A DNA stretch of 34,829 nucleotides, from NCBI RefSeq assembly GCF_000378485.1, contig NZ_KB899971.1, positions 277,050 through 311,878 on the forward strand, written 5' to 3'. The notes below the pieces were generated by a model. That model was given only the letters and a program-made list of their open reading frames with translations, had not been told where the DNA came from and ran no database searches. Numbering within the stretch: the first letter of the stretch is position 1; every line of letters begins with the position of its first letter. This document shows positions 1-6,788 of the stretch, in pieces. The stretch is from Flavobacterium rivuli WB 3.3-2 = DSM 21788 (GTDB taxonomy: Bacteria > Bacteroidota > Bacteroidia > Flavobacteriales > Flavobacteriaceae). Both the position numbers and the translations under genes were made by a program.

Positions 1-217
1 TTGATTTCAAGCGTTGATTAGTTTATGCTTTACTCTCTTAGTGTAATAATTATAATGTTTCATTAGAGATTCTTCGGCTACGTTGCACTTCGCTCAGAAT
101 GACACGCGGTCGTTCTCTTTGTGTGCGTATATGCTTTCTTTGCGAAACTTTGTGTAATAGCTATGTTCCATGCCTCACAATAACATATCTCAATAGGTCA
201 GGTATTTACTGAGTTAA
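1..217. repeat. Intergenic repeat tract at left edge
   Basis: No gene is visible here. Positions 66-104 hold a family A copy, an imperfect stem-like sequence that reads GAGATTCTTCGGCTACG and ends CGCTCAGAATGACAC. It recurs at 816-854, 3279-3310, 3905-3944, 5626-5663 and in an array at 27386-27781. Next to it, 105-163 is a stretch (GCGTATATGCTTTCTTTG core) that recurs in shortened form at 757-802, so the two sides of the next gene carry the same A-plus-neighbour pair. Confidence 0.7.
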
Positions 218-658
218 TTATTGCTCTAAGCAGTTTAGTAACAATTTGCAATCTAATATTTTGGTACTAAAACTGGGGTAATGGATAGAAAGCAGCAGGT
301 TTTGTATATCCTTTTTAAGTAACTGGACCCTCCCCTCACTGTTAGTGACAGCTAATAATTTCCTTACTTTGTAGGTAGAATTTTTAGAACTTGTCTGAGT
401 TACAAGGCTACAGGTTGCCCCGGCAAGAGGTATCCTGTTTTCATCTGATATCTTTATAGAGATATAGTTTTGGTTACCGGCAACCTCATCTATTTCAAGA
501 TAAAGTTTAAGTTCACCTAAAACAATTCCACTATAAATATAATTATCCTCTTTGTAAAAATTTCCTGCAATGCTACTTTTTTCCAGACAACTTTGCTGAC
601 TGCGTGCCGAAAATGAAACCAACAGGAATAATACAATTAGCTGTGCCTTTATCATCAT
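218..658 (-). CDS. Secreted hypothetical protein with possible carboxypeptidase-regulatory-like fold
   Basis: A 146-aa protein. Residues 1-20 form a clear signal peptide: Lys at 4, a hydrophobic core LIVLFLLVSF, then SARSQQ, so it is probably exported across the inner membrane. After an unremarkable region there is a stretch around residues 73-128 (IPLAGATCSLV, then VTNSEGRVQL, then LLLSIHYPSF). This resembles the beta-sandwich CarboxypepD_reg-like domains common in Bacteroidota envelope proteins, but the match is by eye and weak. It stands alone on the minus strand, with repeats on both sides, and is not obviously part of the prophage. I do not recognise a specific function. Confidence 0.6.
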   Translation of the reverse strand: MMIKAQLIVLFLLVSFSARSQQSCLEKSSIAGNFYKEDNYIYSGIVLGELKLYLEIDEVAGNQNYISIKISDENRIPLAGATCSLVTQTSSKNSTYKVRKLLAVTNSEGRVQLLKKDIQNLLLSIHYPSFSTKILDCKLLLNCLEQ

Positions 659-756
659 TATTAAATTATAGAAGTAAATATATAAATTAATGCAGTTAGC
701 ACAGGGAAACTATACAGAACAATATTAGACCCTATGTTGCACTCTGTTCAGATTGA

Positions 757-912
757 TACATGGCCGTTCTCTTATGCGTATATGTTTTCTTTGTGTAATA
801 GACATATTCTCATTAGAGATTCTTCGGCTCCGTTGCACTTCGCTCAGAATGATACGACGGGTATAGTATGTTTTATTCACGCACTGTCACTGCGAGGCAC
901 GAAGCAGTCTAT
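757..912. repeat. Second copy of the left-edge repeat pair plus family E fragment
   Basis: 757-802 repeats the neighbour sequence seen at 105-163 and 816-854 is a family A copy. 886-912 is a family E piece (CACTGCGAGGCACGAAGCAG), which appears inverted in the tandem block at 28024-28360 and in direct orientation at 28397-28424. The stop codon of the small gene at 909-1100 falls at the edge of this piece, so its C-terminus may have been set by a repeat insertion. Confidence 0.65.
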
Positions 913-1100
913 TTCCCGGCATTTGCTAACTTACTTATGAATCTTACTAAAAAGTATAGAAAGGCAATAATAAGTACAATACTTATTATTTTATTTTGGA
1001 AACTTGTATCATCTATCTGTTCGAATATAAATGTAAAACCCAACAGGAAAACTATTGCTACGAGTGAAATTTTAAAATAATATGCTTTTACTTTCGTCAT
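909..1100 (-). CDS. Small two-helix membrane protein
   Basis: A 63-aa reading frame with an ATG at 1100. Two hydrophobic segments are visible, about residues 11-26 (ISLVAIVFLLGFTFIF) and 38-56 (IISIVLIIAFLYFLVRFIS), joined by a short polar loop and followed by a basic tail, so it could be a hairpin membrane protein. There is no motif that suggests a role. The 3' end overlaps a repeat fragment, so it may be a shortened version of a longer gene. The case for coding rests on composition and the hydrophobic pattern only. Confidence 0.4.
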   Translation of the reverse strand: MTKVKAYYFKISLVAIVFLLGFTFIFEQIDDTSFQNKIISIVLIIAFLYFLVRFISKLANAGK

Positions 1101-1184
1101 AAATTTAATAAAAAATATACTTTAAACCCTTAAAGTTAATACAAACGATGGATGGTATATTTGTAAAAATGTTTAATAAAAAAA

Positions 1185-1200
1185 GCCTCAATAATGAGGC
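1185..1200 (-). terminator. Intrinsic terminator of the repressor operon
   Basis: Hairpin GCCTCA-ATAA-TGAGGC with an A7 run directly to its left, which reads as a U-run on the minus strand. It lies 18 bases past the stop of the 50-aa gene and should end the transcript that starts at the repressor. Confidence 0.8.
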
Positions 1201-1218
1201 TTGATATATATCTTAGTA

Positions 1219-1371
1219 TTAAAAACTTACTTTGAAAGTAAGTTTTTTAAGCTCTTCGGTTTTGCCAGATGTAAACCTGACACTTTTTATCTTGTCAAGT
1301 TTTTTATCTATAACAACTGTCGAGGTTTCTTTAGGCACTATAGGTTGTGCTTTCTTTTTTGTTGTTGCCAT
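1219..1371 (-). CDS. Small basic protein, last gene of the repressor operon
   Basis: A 50-aa frame begins with ATG at 1371 and ends with TAA at 1219. It starts MATTKKKAQPIVPKETSTVV and ends KLTFKVSF, with a Lys-rich N-terminus and no hydrophobic segment. It lies 2 bases downstream of the DUF6934 gene on the same strand and is followed at once by the terminator, so it is almost certainly co-transcribed with it. The function is unknown. The tight coupling suggests a partner of the DUF6934 protein, but that is inference. Confidence 0.6.
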   Translation of the reverse strand: MATTKKKAQPIVPKETSTVVIDKKLDKIKSVRFTSGKTEELKKLTFKVSF

Positions 1372-1373
1372 AT

Positions 1374-1844
1374 TTATTTTCTTTTAATCAAAAATCCGTA
1401 AAAATCAGTTTTAGAGTCAAACGGTACATCTACAATTCCTCCATCTACCTGTAGTATAGCACCAAAGATACTAAAAGTTTTCGAAATTTCTTCAAAGTTC
1501 TTCGAAATTGCCATCCTGTACAGCCGGGTTCTTGAAACGGTGCTACCCATAAAAAAGAGCGCCCTTTCGGGATATATTTCAGTAAATATATAGGCCGATT
1601 TAGCAACGGTAGCTAATACCATATCCCTATCGCCATTATCGCTTATAACACTATCATCAACATCAATTTCTCCCGTCTCTTCATCAAGAATAATTTTATC
1701 TCCAAAGCCAAGGTTATAAACCATTTCGCTGTCGGTAACCGTATAAACAATAGCTTTTACAATAGTGCCTTTGGTGCCTTCGCTCACAAACTCAAAAACG
1801 GTAGCATCTGTATTAGTTGCTAAATTATATTTAGGATAATTCAT
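1374..1844 (-). CDS. DUF6934 family protein
   Basis: A 156-aa protein that I recognise by overall pattern as the Bacteroidota family DUF6934: an N-terminal Y-x-L-x-x-N-T-D-A-T-V-F-E-F-V-S-E-G, then NLGFGD, then VLATVAKSAYIFTEIYP, then GSTVSRTRLYRMAISKNFEEI near residues 100-120, ending FLIKRK. The biochemical function is unknown. Members are often found beside small proteins and in accessory regions, and a toxin-antitoxin or defence role has been guessed but not shown as far as I know. Here it sits between the phage repressor (24-base gap) and the 50-aa gene, which implies expression in the lysogenic state. Confidence 0.75.
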   Translation of the reverse strand: MNYPKYNLATNTDATVFEFVSEGTKGTIVKAIVYTVTDSEMVYNLGFGDKIILDEETGEIDVDDSVISDNGDRDMVLATVAKSAYIFTEIYPERALFFMGSTVSRTRLYRMAISKNFEEISKTFSIFGAILQVDGGIVDVPFDSKTDFYGFLIKRK

Positions 1845-1868
1845 TACACCAACTTAATCTTCAACTTA

Positions 1869-2603
1869 CTAATAAAAACTCTTCTTCCCTACCGTCCTGT
1901 TTACATCTATAACATAAAAGAGTGCTTGTATGTCGTTTACATGCAGTTTAAAATCGGTAAACTCGGGGCTGTCGTTAAGGGAGTGGCAGGTAATGTAGCC
2001 CTCCTCGGTATTATGTTCTATAATTTCTTTAAGTAGCGGCATTTTGCTCTGCGTGGTGTAAATAACCCAATACGGAAAATCGCGGTAGCGCAGCTTACCG
2101 TTCCAGTGGTGGCGTTGCAGCTCGCAGGTACTCACTACGCTATTGCGGGTAATGGCGCGGGAGCTGGCATCGTCCATACTATCGCCGTTTACGCGAAATG
2201 CCACGTAGCGGCCCTGTACAGGCTTATCTACAAGGATACCATGCTGACTTAAATCCATCAAAAAGTCGGCATCCTGGTAGGTGCTCAAAAAACCTGCCTG
2301 AACATTAAACTCGGCAAGGGGCATAAGCATGTAGTACTGGCCGTTGGGCAGCTGTATAAAGCGGTTGCCGTTCTTATTTTCAAAATCATCTACCACGCTA
2401 ACAATTTCCTCGTTAGCCACTACTTTATTATAAGCAACAGCAGGCTCCAGCACTTTGTGTAATATTTCACTTTTACTCCTTGGTATAGGCCTGCCCTTCT
2501 CATAATTAATAATAGTCTCGCGGCTGGCACCTATAAGGTCACCTAATTCCTTTTGGGTTAGCCCAAGTTCTTCGCGCTTCTGTTTAATCTCTAATCCTTC
2601 CAT
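1869..2603 (-). CDS. LexA/CI-like phage repressor (XRE HTH plus S24 peptidase)
   Basis: 244 aa from the ATG at 2603. The longer frame to 2663 adds an unlikely tail across the operator region. Residues about 5-45 are an XRE helix-turn-helix (LTQKELGDLIGASRETIINYEKG). Residues 100-235 are an S24 self-cleaving domain with a cleavage pair Ala103-Gly104 (VQAGF), the nucleophile Ser142 in VNGDSM and a candidate Lys192 in PLLKEI. The family is cleaved when RecA filaments form, so this should be the SOS-responsive switch that keeps the prophage silent. It is transcribed away from the early genes at 2728 and leads an operon with DUF6934 and the 50-aa protein. All catalytic residues are present, so the switch looks functional. 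Confidence 0.93.
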   Translation of the reverse strand: MEGLEIKQKREELGLTQKELGDLIGASRETIINYEKGRPIPRSKSEILHKVLEPAVAYNKVVANEEIVSVVDDFENKNGNRFIQLPNGQYYMLMPLAEFNVQAGFLSTYQDADFLMDLSQHGILVDKPVQGRYVAFRVNGDSMDDASSRAITRNSVVSTCELQRHHWNGKLRYRDFPYWVIYTTQSKMPLLKEIIEHNTEEGYITCHSLNDSPEFTDFKLHVNDIQALFYVIDVNRTVGKKSFY

Positions 2604-2633
2604 AATCAAAACTTTAGCCAACGGTTGAAAAAA

Positions 2634-2651
2634 TTTCACATCAAAGTGAAA
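2634..2651. promoter_or_regulatory. Candidate operator, inverted repeat
   Basis: TTTCAC-ATCAAA-GTGAAA is a perfect 6+6 inverted repeat in the leader of the repressor gene, 31 bases before its ATG. It shares the AAGTG/CACTT core with the better-placed operator at 2676-2693, so it could be an autoregulatory site for the repressor. Confidence 0.45.
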
Positions 2652-2669
2652 AAATAAACTCAAAATGAT

Positions 2670-2700
2670 TTTGCAAAGTGGAATATTACACTTAATTTTG
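2670..2700 (+). promoter_or_regulatory. Early promoter with overlapping operator
   Basis: A TTTG at 2670-2673 and a TAATTTTG at 2693-2700 are 19 bases apart, matching the Bacteroidetes -33/-7 arrangement. The start site would be near 2706, just before the early gene at 2728. The spacer holds AAGTG-N8-CACTT (2676-2693), a symmetric sequence placed exactly where a bound repressor would block polymerase. Confidence 0.6.
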
Positions 2701-2712
2701 CATTATACTTCA

Positions 2713-2742
2713 CAAAGATACAAACAAATGCGTAACAAACAA
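2713..2742 (-). promoter_or_regulatory. Promoter of the repressor operon
   Basis: CAAAGATA at 2713-2720 reads TATCTTTG on the minus strand and CAA at 2740-2742 reads TTG 19 bases upstream of it, a full Bacteroidetes promoter. The start would be near 2706, so the repressor mRNA has a leader of about 100 bases that contains both candidate operators. The early and repressor promoters face each other and overlap, as in classic lysogeny switches. Confidence 0.55.
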
Positions 2743-3063
2743 CACGTAACCAAAGAAATAGTGGAACTAAGTGCAATAAAAGCTTCTTATAACCACTACT
2801 TAGCCTCTGGGCGTTCGATATTTGAAGTGGAAAATACCACACAGCTGCATTACAACCTGTGTGTAATAAACCGCTCGCTAAGGCAGCTTTTTGAGGAACT
2901 GAAAGGTTTAAATGAGCAATTGGCAACAGACAACAGGCAATTAAAAACAAACAACGGGCAATTAGCAATGGGCAGCTACTTTATTTCGCCCGAATTTAAA
3001 GCCCTCGAAACCCGTGCTATTATGCAGTTTAACAGCGACAGGCGGTTTACCATTACGGAGTAG
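2728..3063 (+). CDS. Early phage protein, unknown
   Basis: 111 aa from the ATG at 2728. The frame is open from 2665, but that start would lie inside the promoter. The protein is rich in Gln, Asn and Leu and has a run around residues 50-80 (LRQLFEELKGLNEQLATDNRQLKTNNGQLA) that should form a coiled coil, followed by a C-terminal part ending FNSDRRFTITE. It is the first gene after the early promoter, directly opposite the repressor, where anti-repressors and replication regulators often sit. I do not recognise the family. Confidence 0.65.
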   Translation: MRNKQHVTKEIVELSAIKASYNHYLASGRSIFEVENTTQLHYNLCVINRSLRQLFEELKGLNEQLATDNRQLKTNNGQLAMGSYFISPEFKALETRAIMQFNSDRRFTITE

Positions 3064-3437
3064 TTTATAGTGATTAGTGAGCAGTCACAGTTTTCAGTCG
3101 CAGTGAGCAATGAGTCCTCTCCCATAACCCCTCTCCGAAAGAAAGGGGAACTCAAACCTTAGCAATACAAGTGCAGCTGCCCGCCTACCCGAAGGAAAGT
3201 CCCAATAACTATCGGGACCGGCATGAGTGCAGCTGGTTCCCCTCTTGAGAGGGGTTAGGGGTGTGTTTTAACGGAATAGAGATTCTTCGACTACGTTGCA
3301 CTTCACTCAACATTAAAATCTTTGAAACAATATTTGTAATAATAACACATCCTCTAACCCTATTGAGAGAATACATGTGGCTGGCGCGCACTGTATGGAA
3401 TTCCCCCTTTGGGGGTTAGGGGGCTAATCTTAAACAA
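3064..3437. repeat. Repeat-filled gap in the early operon
   Basis: No gene is seen in these 374 bases. It holds a family D tract (3066-3112, CAGTTTTCAGTCGCAG type), a decayed palindrome at 3200-3217 (compare 11848-11865), a family B copy at 3225-3268 (GTTCCCCTCTTGAGAGGGG core), a family A fragment at 3279-3310, and a last B-like remnant at 3401-3425 just before the next start codon. Phage early operons rarely carry such spacers. Confidence 0.7.
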
Positions 3438-3692
3438 ATGACAATTACAGGAACAATTGAGAGCATTGAGTACCGCAACACCGCCGGTCATGAAAAAAAA
3501 GTAGTAACCCTGGCGCCCGATGGCAGGCAAAGGGCTTTTGTAGAATTTCGCGGCCGCCGCATGGACGACCTTGATGCCTACAAAGAAAACGACGAGATAC
3601 AGGTAGCCGTAACCCTTGAAGGTAAAATAAGCAAGAACAGCGGCATACAGTACAACAACCTTGTGGCGCAGGGAGTAAGCAGTGTACAGTAA
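3438..3692 (+). CDS. Small OB-fold-like protein (DUF3127-like)
   Basis: 84 aa, starting MTITGTIESIEYRN. The pattern of alternating strands (GTIESIEY, KVVTLAP, AFVEFRG, DEIQVAVTLEGKIS, IQYNNLVAQGV) and the ending with a YNNL-type strand resemble the small single-strand-binding-like proteins grouped as DUF3127 in Bacteroidota. A role in phage DNA replication or recombination is an inference from the fold and from its place upstream of the replication protein. It has its own spacer of repeats on each side rather than tight overlaps. Confidence 0.5.
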   Translation: MTITGTIESIEYRNTAGHEKKVVTLAPDGRQRAFVEFRGRRMDDLDAYKENDEIQVAVTLEGKISKNSGIQYNNLVAQGVSSVQ

Positions 3693-4009
3693 AGAGTAAG
3701 CAGTCTCAGTTTACAGTTTGCAGTGTCCTAACCCCTATCCAAACAAGAGGTGAATTCAGGCGGAACATCAAATCCGCTTACTCAAGCTTAAGGGTAAGAG
3801 TGTAGCTCCTCCCCTCTCCTTCGGAGAGGGGCTGGGGGTGAGGACAAAATCGGCAGAAATGTAGCCTGCTCCCTCTTTATAGGGTTTAGAAGTGTTTAAG
3901 CAAACAGATTCTTCGACTACGTTGCACTTCGCTCAGAATTACAGAGCATCAATATTTTGCGGTAATTCTAAATAACCAAATCTACACATCAACAAAAAAA
4001 CAATAAAAA
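3693..4009. repeat. Second repeat-filled gap in the early operon
   Basis: No gene is seen. 3689-3725 is a family D tract, 3765-3790 carries the AATCCGCTTACTCAAG piece also seen near 14490, 34595 and 34705, 3798-3843 is a family B variant with CTCCTTCGGAG in its loop, 3858-3899 is a degraded B copy, and 3905-3944 is family A. The last 40 bases are an A-rich leader for the next gene. Confidence 0.7.
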
Positions 4010-4258
4010 ATGAACTACAAAATAAAAGGCATTATTACTGCCGTAGGCGATATAAAAACCACCAAGCTGGGCACTGCGGTGCAGCAGCTGCATTTTGAAC
4101 AGGAAACCGGCAGGATGTTTTACCCATCGGCTCTTGGCACAAAAATAGAGCTCTTAAGTGACATGCTCCCCGGCGATGTAGCCGAGCTGGAATTTCATAT
4201 TTGCGGATCTAAGGGTACGTACAACAACGTGATCATAGACCATATAGCGAGGGTGTAA
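4010..4258 (+). CDS. Second small OB-fold-like early protein
   Basis: 82 aa (MNYKIKGIITAVGDIKTTKL...). It has the same size and strand pattern as the protein at 3438 (opening strand KIKGIITAVG, closing strand GTYNNVIIDHIARV with the same YNN-V/L ending), so the two may be distant duplicates, although identity is low by eye. A single-strand-binding-like role is a guess from that resemblance. Its stop overlaps the next start as TAATG, so it is translationally coupled to the DUF1376 replication protein, which supports a replication function. Confidence 0.5.
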   Translation: MNYKIKGIITAVGDIKTTKLGTAVQQLHFEQETGRMFYPSALGTKIELLSDMLPGDVAELEFHICGSKGTYNNVIIDHIARV

Positions 4259-5106
4259 TGAAAGATCCTGCTTTTCCCTTTTATGCTCAGGATTTTTTAG
4301 TGGGCACACTGCATCTTTCCTGTCAGGAAACCGGTGCCTTTATAAAACTGCTTGCTTACCAGTGGGTAAATTTGGGAATACCCAAAAATAGGCTTGGCAG
4401 TATTTTGGGTTCCGGTTGGGATGGTGTGTGGCTATGCATTAGCGATAAATTTATAGAAAAAGATGGCGTACTGTTTAACAAACGCTTAGAAATGGAGCGC
4501 GAAAAACGTGCGCAATACAAAGAAAAACAAGCCGAAAACGGTAAAAAAGGCGGTAGGCCAAGAAAAGAAGAGTTAGCTGAAGGTGCTGTAAATGCTACTG
4601 TTACAGCTAAAAATTTTAAAGAGATTAAACCTAAAAACCCAACTAAAACCCAAAAAAAGCCTTTAGAAAATGAAAATGAAAGAGAGAATGAAAAAGAAAA
4701 TATAATTGAAGCTGAAAAAGGAAAAGAGGGTATGGGAGAAAAACCAAACGGGGCAGGCTATCTCACTTCGGCAAATGTAGTTGGCGTTGGGGGTGAGGTT
4801 ATCCCGCCTTTCGCCTCCGCAGAATTTGCAGACCAGTGGCAGGCCTGGAAGCGGTACCGCCTTGCCGAGCATAACTTTACCTACCGCAGTGCCGAGAGCG
4901 AGCAGGCCGCCCTTGCCGAACTGGGCACCCTGGCACACACCAGCGAAACAACGGCCATAGCCATACTGCACCAAAGCATGGGCAAGGGCTGGAAAGGATT
5001 TTTTGAACTAAAACACGATGCAACAAAACCTGCTGCCAGCAAAGGCAAAGTGCGCTACAGCGACGATTTCAAAAGAAAGATTGCTAACCGTTTACAGTCC
5101 AAATAA
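4258..5106 (+). CDS. Phage replication protein with DUF1376 (YdaU-like) N-terminus
   Basis: 282 aa. Residues 1-100 (DPAFPFYAQDFLVGTLHLSCQ, then GAFIKLLAYQW, then EKDGVLFNKRLEMEREKRAQYKEKQAENGKKGGRPRK) match the DUF1376 pattern seen in phage replication organisers such as YdaU. The KGGRPRK end is typical of the basic linker. Residues 105-185 are a low-complexity Glu/Lys/Asn linker. Residues 187-250 (FADQWQAWKRYRLAEHN, GKGWKGFFEL) form the C-terminal domain common in these proteins. It presumably helps load the replication machinery at the phage origin. No helicase or DnaC-like ATPase was found next to it, so the host helicase loader may be used. Confidence 0.75.
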   Translation: MKDPAFPFYAQDFLVGTLHLSCQETGAFIKLLAYQWVNLGIPKNRLGSILGSGWDGVWLCISDKFIEKDGVLFNKRLEMEREKRAQYKEKQAENGKKGGRPRKEELAEGAVNATVTAKNFKEIKPKNPTKTQKKPLENENERENEKENIIEAEKGKEGMGEKPNGAGYLTSANVVGVGGEVIPPFASAEFADQWQAWKRYRLAEHNFTYRSAESEQAALAELGTLAHTSETTAIAILHQSMGKGWKGFFELKHDATKPAASKGKVRYSDDFKRKIANRLQSK

Positions 5107-5110
5107 CTGT

Positions 5111-5566
5111 ATGCTGCATGCGCACAAGCTTACAAACCTTAGCGCGGCAATGAACACCACAGCACCCACGCTGGCGGCCATAAACCGCGAAAACGGGAAA
5201 GAATTTTCTGCAGCCCTGGTCATGGGCTGGCTCGTGTACCTTAACGACATGCTGAACCTGAACAAACCCATGACCGAAGACCAGATAGAGCACTGCGCCA
5301 CCGAGGTTATTAACCTGTATGGATCGCTAAAAATGAGCGATGTTACCTACCTGTTCCGCAAGATAATAAGCGGGCAGTATGGCGAGTTTTACGAGAGCCT
5401 TACGGTACAAAAAGTGCTCACGTTCTTTCGCCAGTACTTTGACGACCGCTGCTCCTTAGCCGAACTGGAGAGTCAGCGCGACCACGCCGACTTTGCCTCC
5501 CGCGACACGTTTAACTACAGCAGTAACCTGAGGAGGATATGGGGAGGGTTGAGTAGTAAGAGTTAG
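5111..5566 (+). CDS. Replication-module protein, unknown
   Basis: 151 aa from the ATG at 5111, 4 bases after the previous stop. A later ATG at 5150 is also possible, and the frame open from 5018 overlaps the previous gene and is unlikely to be used. Features are an acidic helical region (MTEDQIEHCATEVINLYGSLKMSDVTYLFRKI), a G-x-Y-G-E-F/Y-E-S-L segment and YFDDRCSLAELE. This resembles a group of small Bacteroidota phage proteins that follow replication proteins. Its function is not known to me. Confidence 0.6.
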   Translation: MLHAHKLTNLSAAMNTTAPTLAAINRENGKEFSAALVMGWLVYLNDMLNLNKPMTEDQIEHCATEVINLYGSLKMSDVTYLFRKIISGQYGEFYESLTVQKVLTFFRQYFDDRCSLAELESQRDHADFASRDTFNYSSNLRRIWGGLSSKS

Positions 5567-5834
5567 TTTTTAGTTGCAGTCGTGGTATTCAGTATTCAGT
5601 GATCAGTTGCAGTTTGCAGGAGCCTGTCATTCTGAGCGGAGTGTAACGTAGTCGAAGAATCTCGATAATAACGAAGCCCTTCAGTAGTTCGTTCTTTGAC
5701 ATAGTGTAACATGGAGGTACAGCAGGGTTGCTGAGCCTTGTAGTAATTGTAAAATTCAATATTACAGACGCAAATGTGTTATGGACCGTCGCAAAAGCAT
5801 GTTTGCATTAAAAAATTAATTATCTTTGCACTAT
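5567..5834. repeat. Repeats between early operon and the 44-aa gene
   Basis: 5575-5620 is a family D tract (AGTATTCAGTGATCAGTTGC) and 5626-5663 is family A in the orientation GTCATTCTGAGCGGAG. From 5690 the sequence becomes unique and ends in the promoter listed next. Confidence 0.65.
5802..5829 (+). promoter_or_regulatory. Promoter immediately before the 44-aa gene
   Basis: TATCTTTGC at 5821-5829 fits TAnnTTTG. TTTG at 5802-5805 is a possible -33 element, but at 15 bases the spacing is short. The ATG begins 6 bases after the -7 box, so the mRNA would start at or within a base or two of it, which implies a leaderless message. Confidence 0.55.
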
Positions 5835-5969
5835 ATGAAAACCACTACTTTACATATAAAAAACCCTTCAGAAAAGCTTCTGCAGTTTGTGCGCAAACTT
5901 GCAGCCGATAAAGAAGCGACTAAAAAGGAGCTGCGCGACAACTGGGACAAGTACTTTCCTAAAAAGTAA
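5835..5969 (+). CDS. 44-aa antitoxin-like protein
   Basis: A short frame from the ATG at 5835 to TAA at 5967-5969, starting MKTTTLHIKNPSEKLLQFVR and ending ELRDNWDKYFPKK. The start resembles the short strand-plus-helix arrangement of small antitoxins and DNA-binding proteins (TTTLHIKNPSEKLLQFVRKLA). It is 15 bases from the next gene on the same strand, and it has a strong promoter of its own. The pairing of a very small first gene with a larger DUF gene fits a toxin-antitoxin layout, but nothing here proves activity. Confidence 0.55.
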   Translation: MKTTTLHIKNPSEKLLQFVRKLAADKEATKKELRDNWDKYFPKK

Positions 5970-5984
5970 GTTGTTTGCTATTTA

Positions 5985-6449
5985 ATGGATTTAAATCAGG
6001 ATTTTCCGTTTACAACTAAAGAAGGTCACGAGTATCTCGTGAGATTTTCACAATTTAATCCAGAGGTCATTCCGCATGATATAGCAATTCCTGTTGTAGA
6101 TGTTACTATAGAATTGGTTATCTCTGCTAATCAAACTAATAATGCTAAAACATTATTTCAAATAGCAGGTTGTATAAGGAACTATGTAGAACTGCACAAT
6201 GTAATTTTATACTGCTACTGCGATTCTGCACCCATACAAAAGCGAAATCCTGATTTACTGAACCAGGCATACCGAAGCCAGCTTTTTGTAAAGATGTTCG
6301 AAAAGCAAAACAACGAAGACTACATTAACGAGAAGATTATTATCGAAGACCCGGTTAACGGTAACCACTACATCCACCTGTTTTCTAAAAAGCATAATAA
6401 GCAAGCTATAAATAGCATTGCGAATGAATTGATGAGGCTTAATAAGTAA
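5985..6449 (+). CDS. DUF6169-like protein, partner of the 44-aa protein
   Basis: 154 aa. Visible pattern: a first domain with beta strands (HEYLVRFSQF, VVDVTIELVI), a central segment VILYCYCDSAPIQKRNPDLLNQAYRSQLFVKMFEKQN around residues 74-110, and a C-terminal NHYIHLFSKKHNKQAINSIANEL. The CYCD-x5-R and RSQLF-x-MFE stretches remind me of DUF6169, a Bacteroidota family of unknown function, but I cannot confirm it. The first three quarters are more AT-rich than the phage genes around it, suggesting separate acquisition. It ends convergently with the methyltransferase remnant, the two overlapping by 11 bases. Confidence 0.55.
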   Translation: MDLNQDFPFTTKEGHEYLVRFSQFNPEVIPHDIAIPVVDVTIELVISANQTNNAKTLFQIAGCIRNYVELHNVILYCYCDSAPIQKRNPDLLNQAYRSQLFVKMFEKQNNEDYINEKIIIEDPVNGNHYIHLFSKKHNKQAINSIANELMRLNK

Positions 6450-6606
6450 GGATAGTTTGTTTTTTGAGATTACGGATAAGTTTATAAGCGTTGTAGTTCA
6501 GTTGATTAAAAAGATATTGACATGGAGGACTCGCTATAATAATATCAAATACAAATGCCATAAGCAATCCTCCCACGCCGGCAAATAACTCGATAGATAT
6601 GCAGGG
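6439..6606 (-). pseudogene. Remnant of a C5 cytosine DNA methyltransferase
   Basis: On the minus strand the translation contains ISIELFAGVGGL, the SAM-binding motif I of C5 methyltransferases, and 12 residues later DIIIASPPCQ, the catalytic motif IV with its Pro-Cys dipeptide. In intact enzymes these motifs are roughly 60 residues apart and more than 200 residues follow. Here the region between is deleted in frame, there is no start codon close to motif I, and the frame stops about 25 residues after PPCQ. The rest of the enzyme, including the target recognition domain, is absent. This is a dead fragment, probably of a phage or restriction-system methylase. Confidence 0.75.
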
Positions 6607-6725
6607 AATAAACAAAATACAACGAAAAATAAGAAATACAAACAAGATACCAATACAAAAATATCCAAAAATGAATATATATATATCTAAAAATGTATAC
6701 ATTTGTGTATATTTACACAATAAAA

Positions 6726-6755
6726 AAAGCCTACTTGCGGAAACAAGTAGGCTTT
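6726..6755. terminator. Bidirectional intrinsic terminator
   Basis: A perfect 12-bp stem, AAAGCCTACTTG, with a CGGAAA loop, preceded by A-runs and ending TTT. It could stop transcription from either side. It separates the DUF6169-like gene and methylase remnant from what follows. Confidence 0.8.
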
Positions 6756-6788
6756 AAAGCAACCATGATTTGTTTAATATCTCTGCAA

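Noticed and set aside
2660..2968. 102-aa minus frame upstream of the repressor
   Set aside because: It overlaps the plus-strand early gene and the promoters, and has no motif. The repressor start at 2603 is the plausible one.
6693..6788. 64-aa frame starting at 6693
   Set aside because: It would be translated through the terminator at 6726-6755. Only the last 32 codons are kept as a weak candidate.
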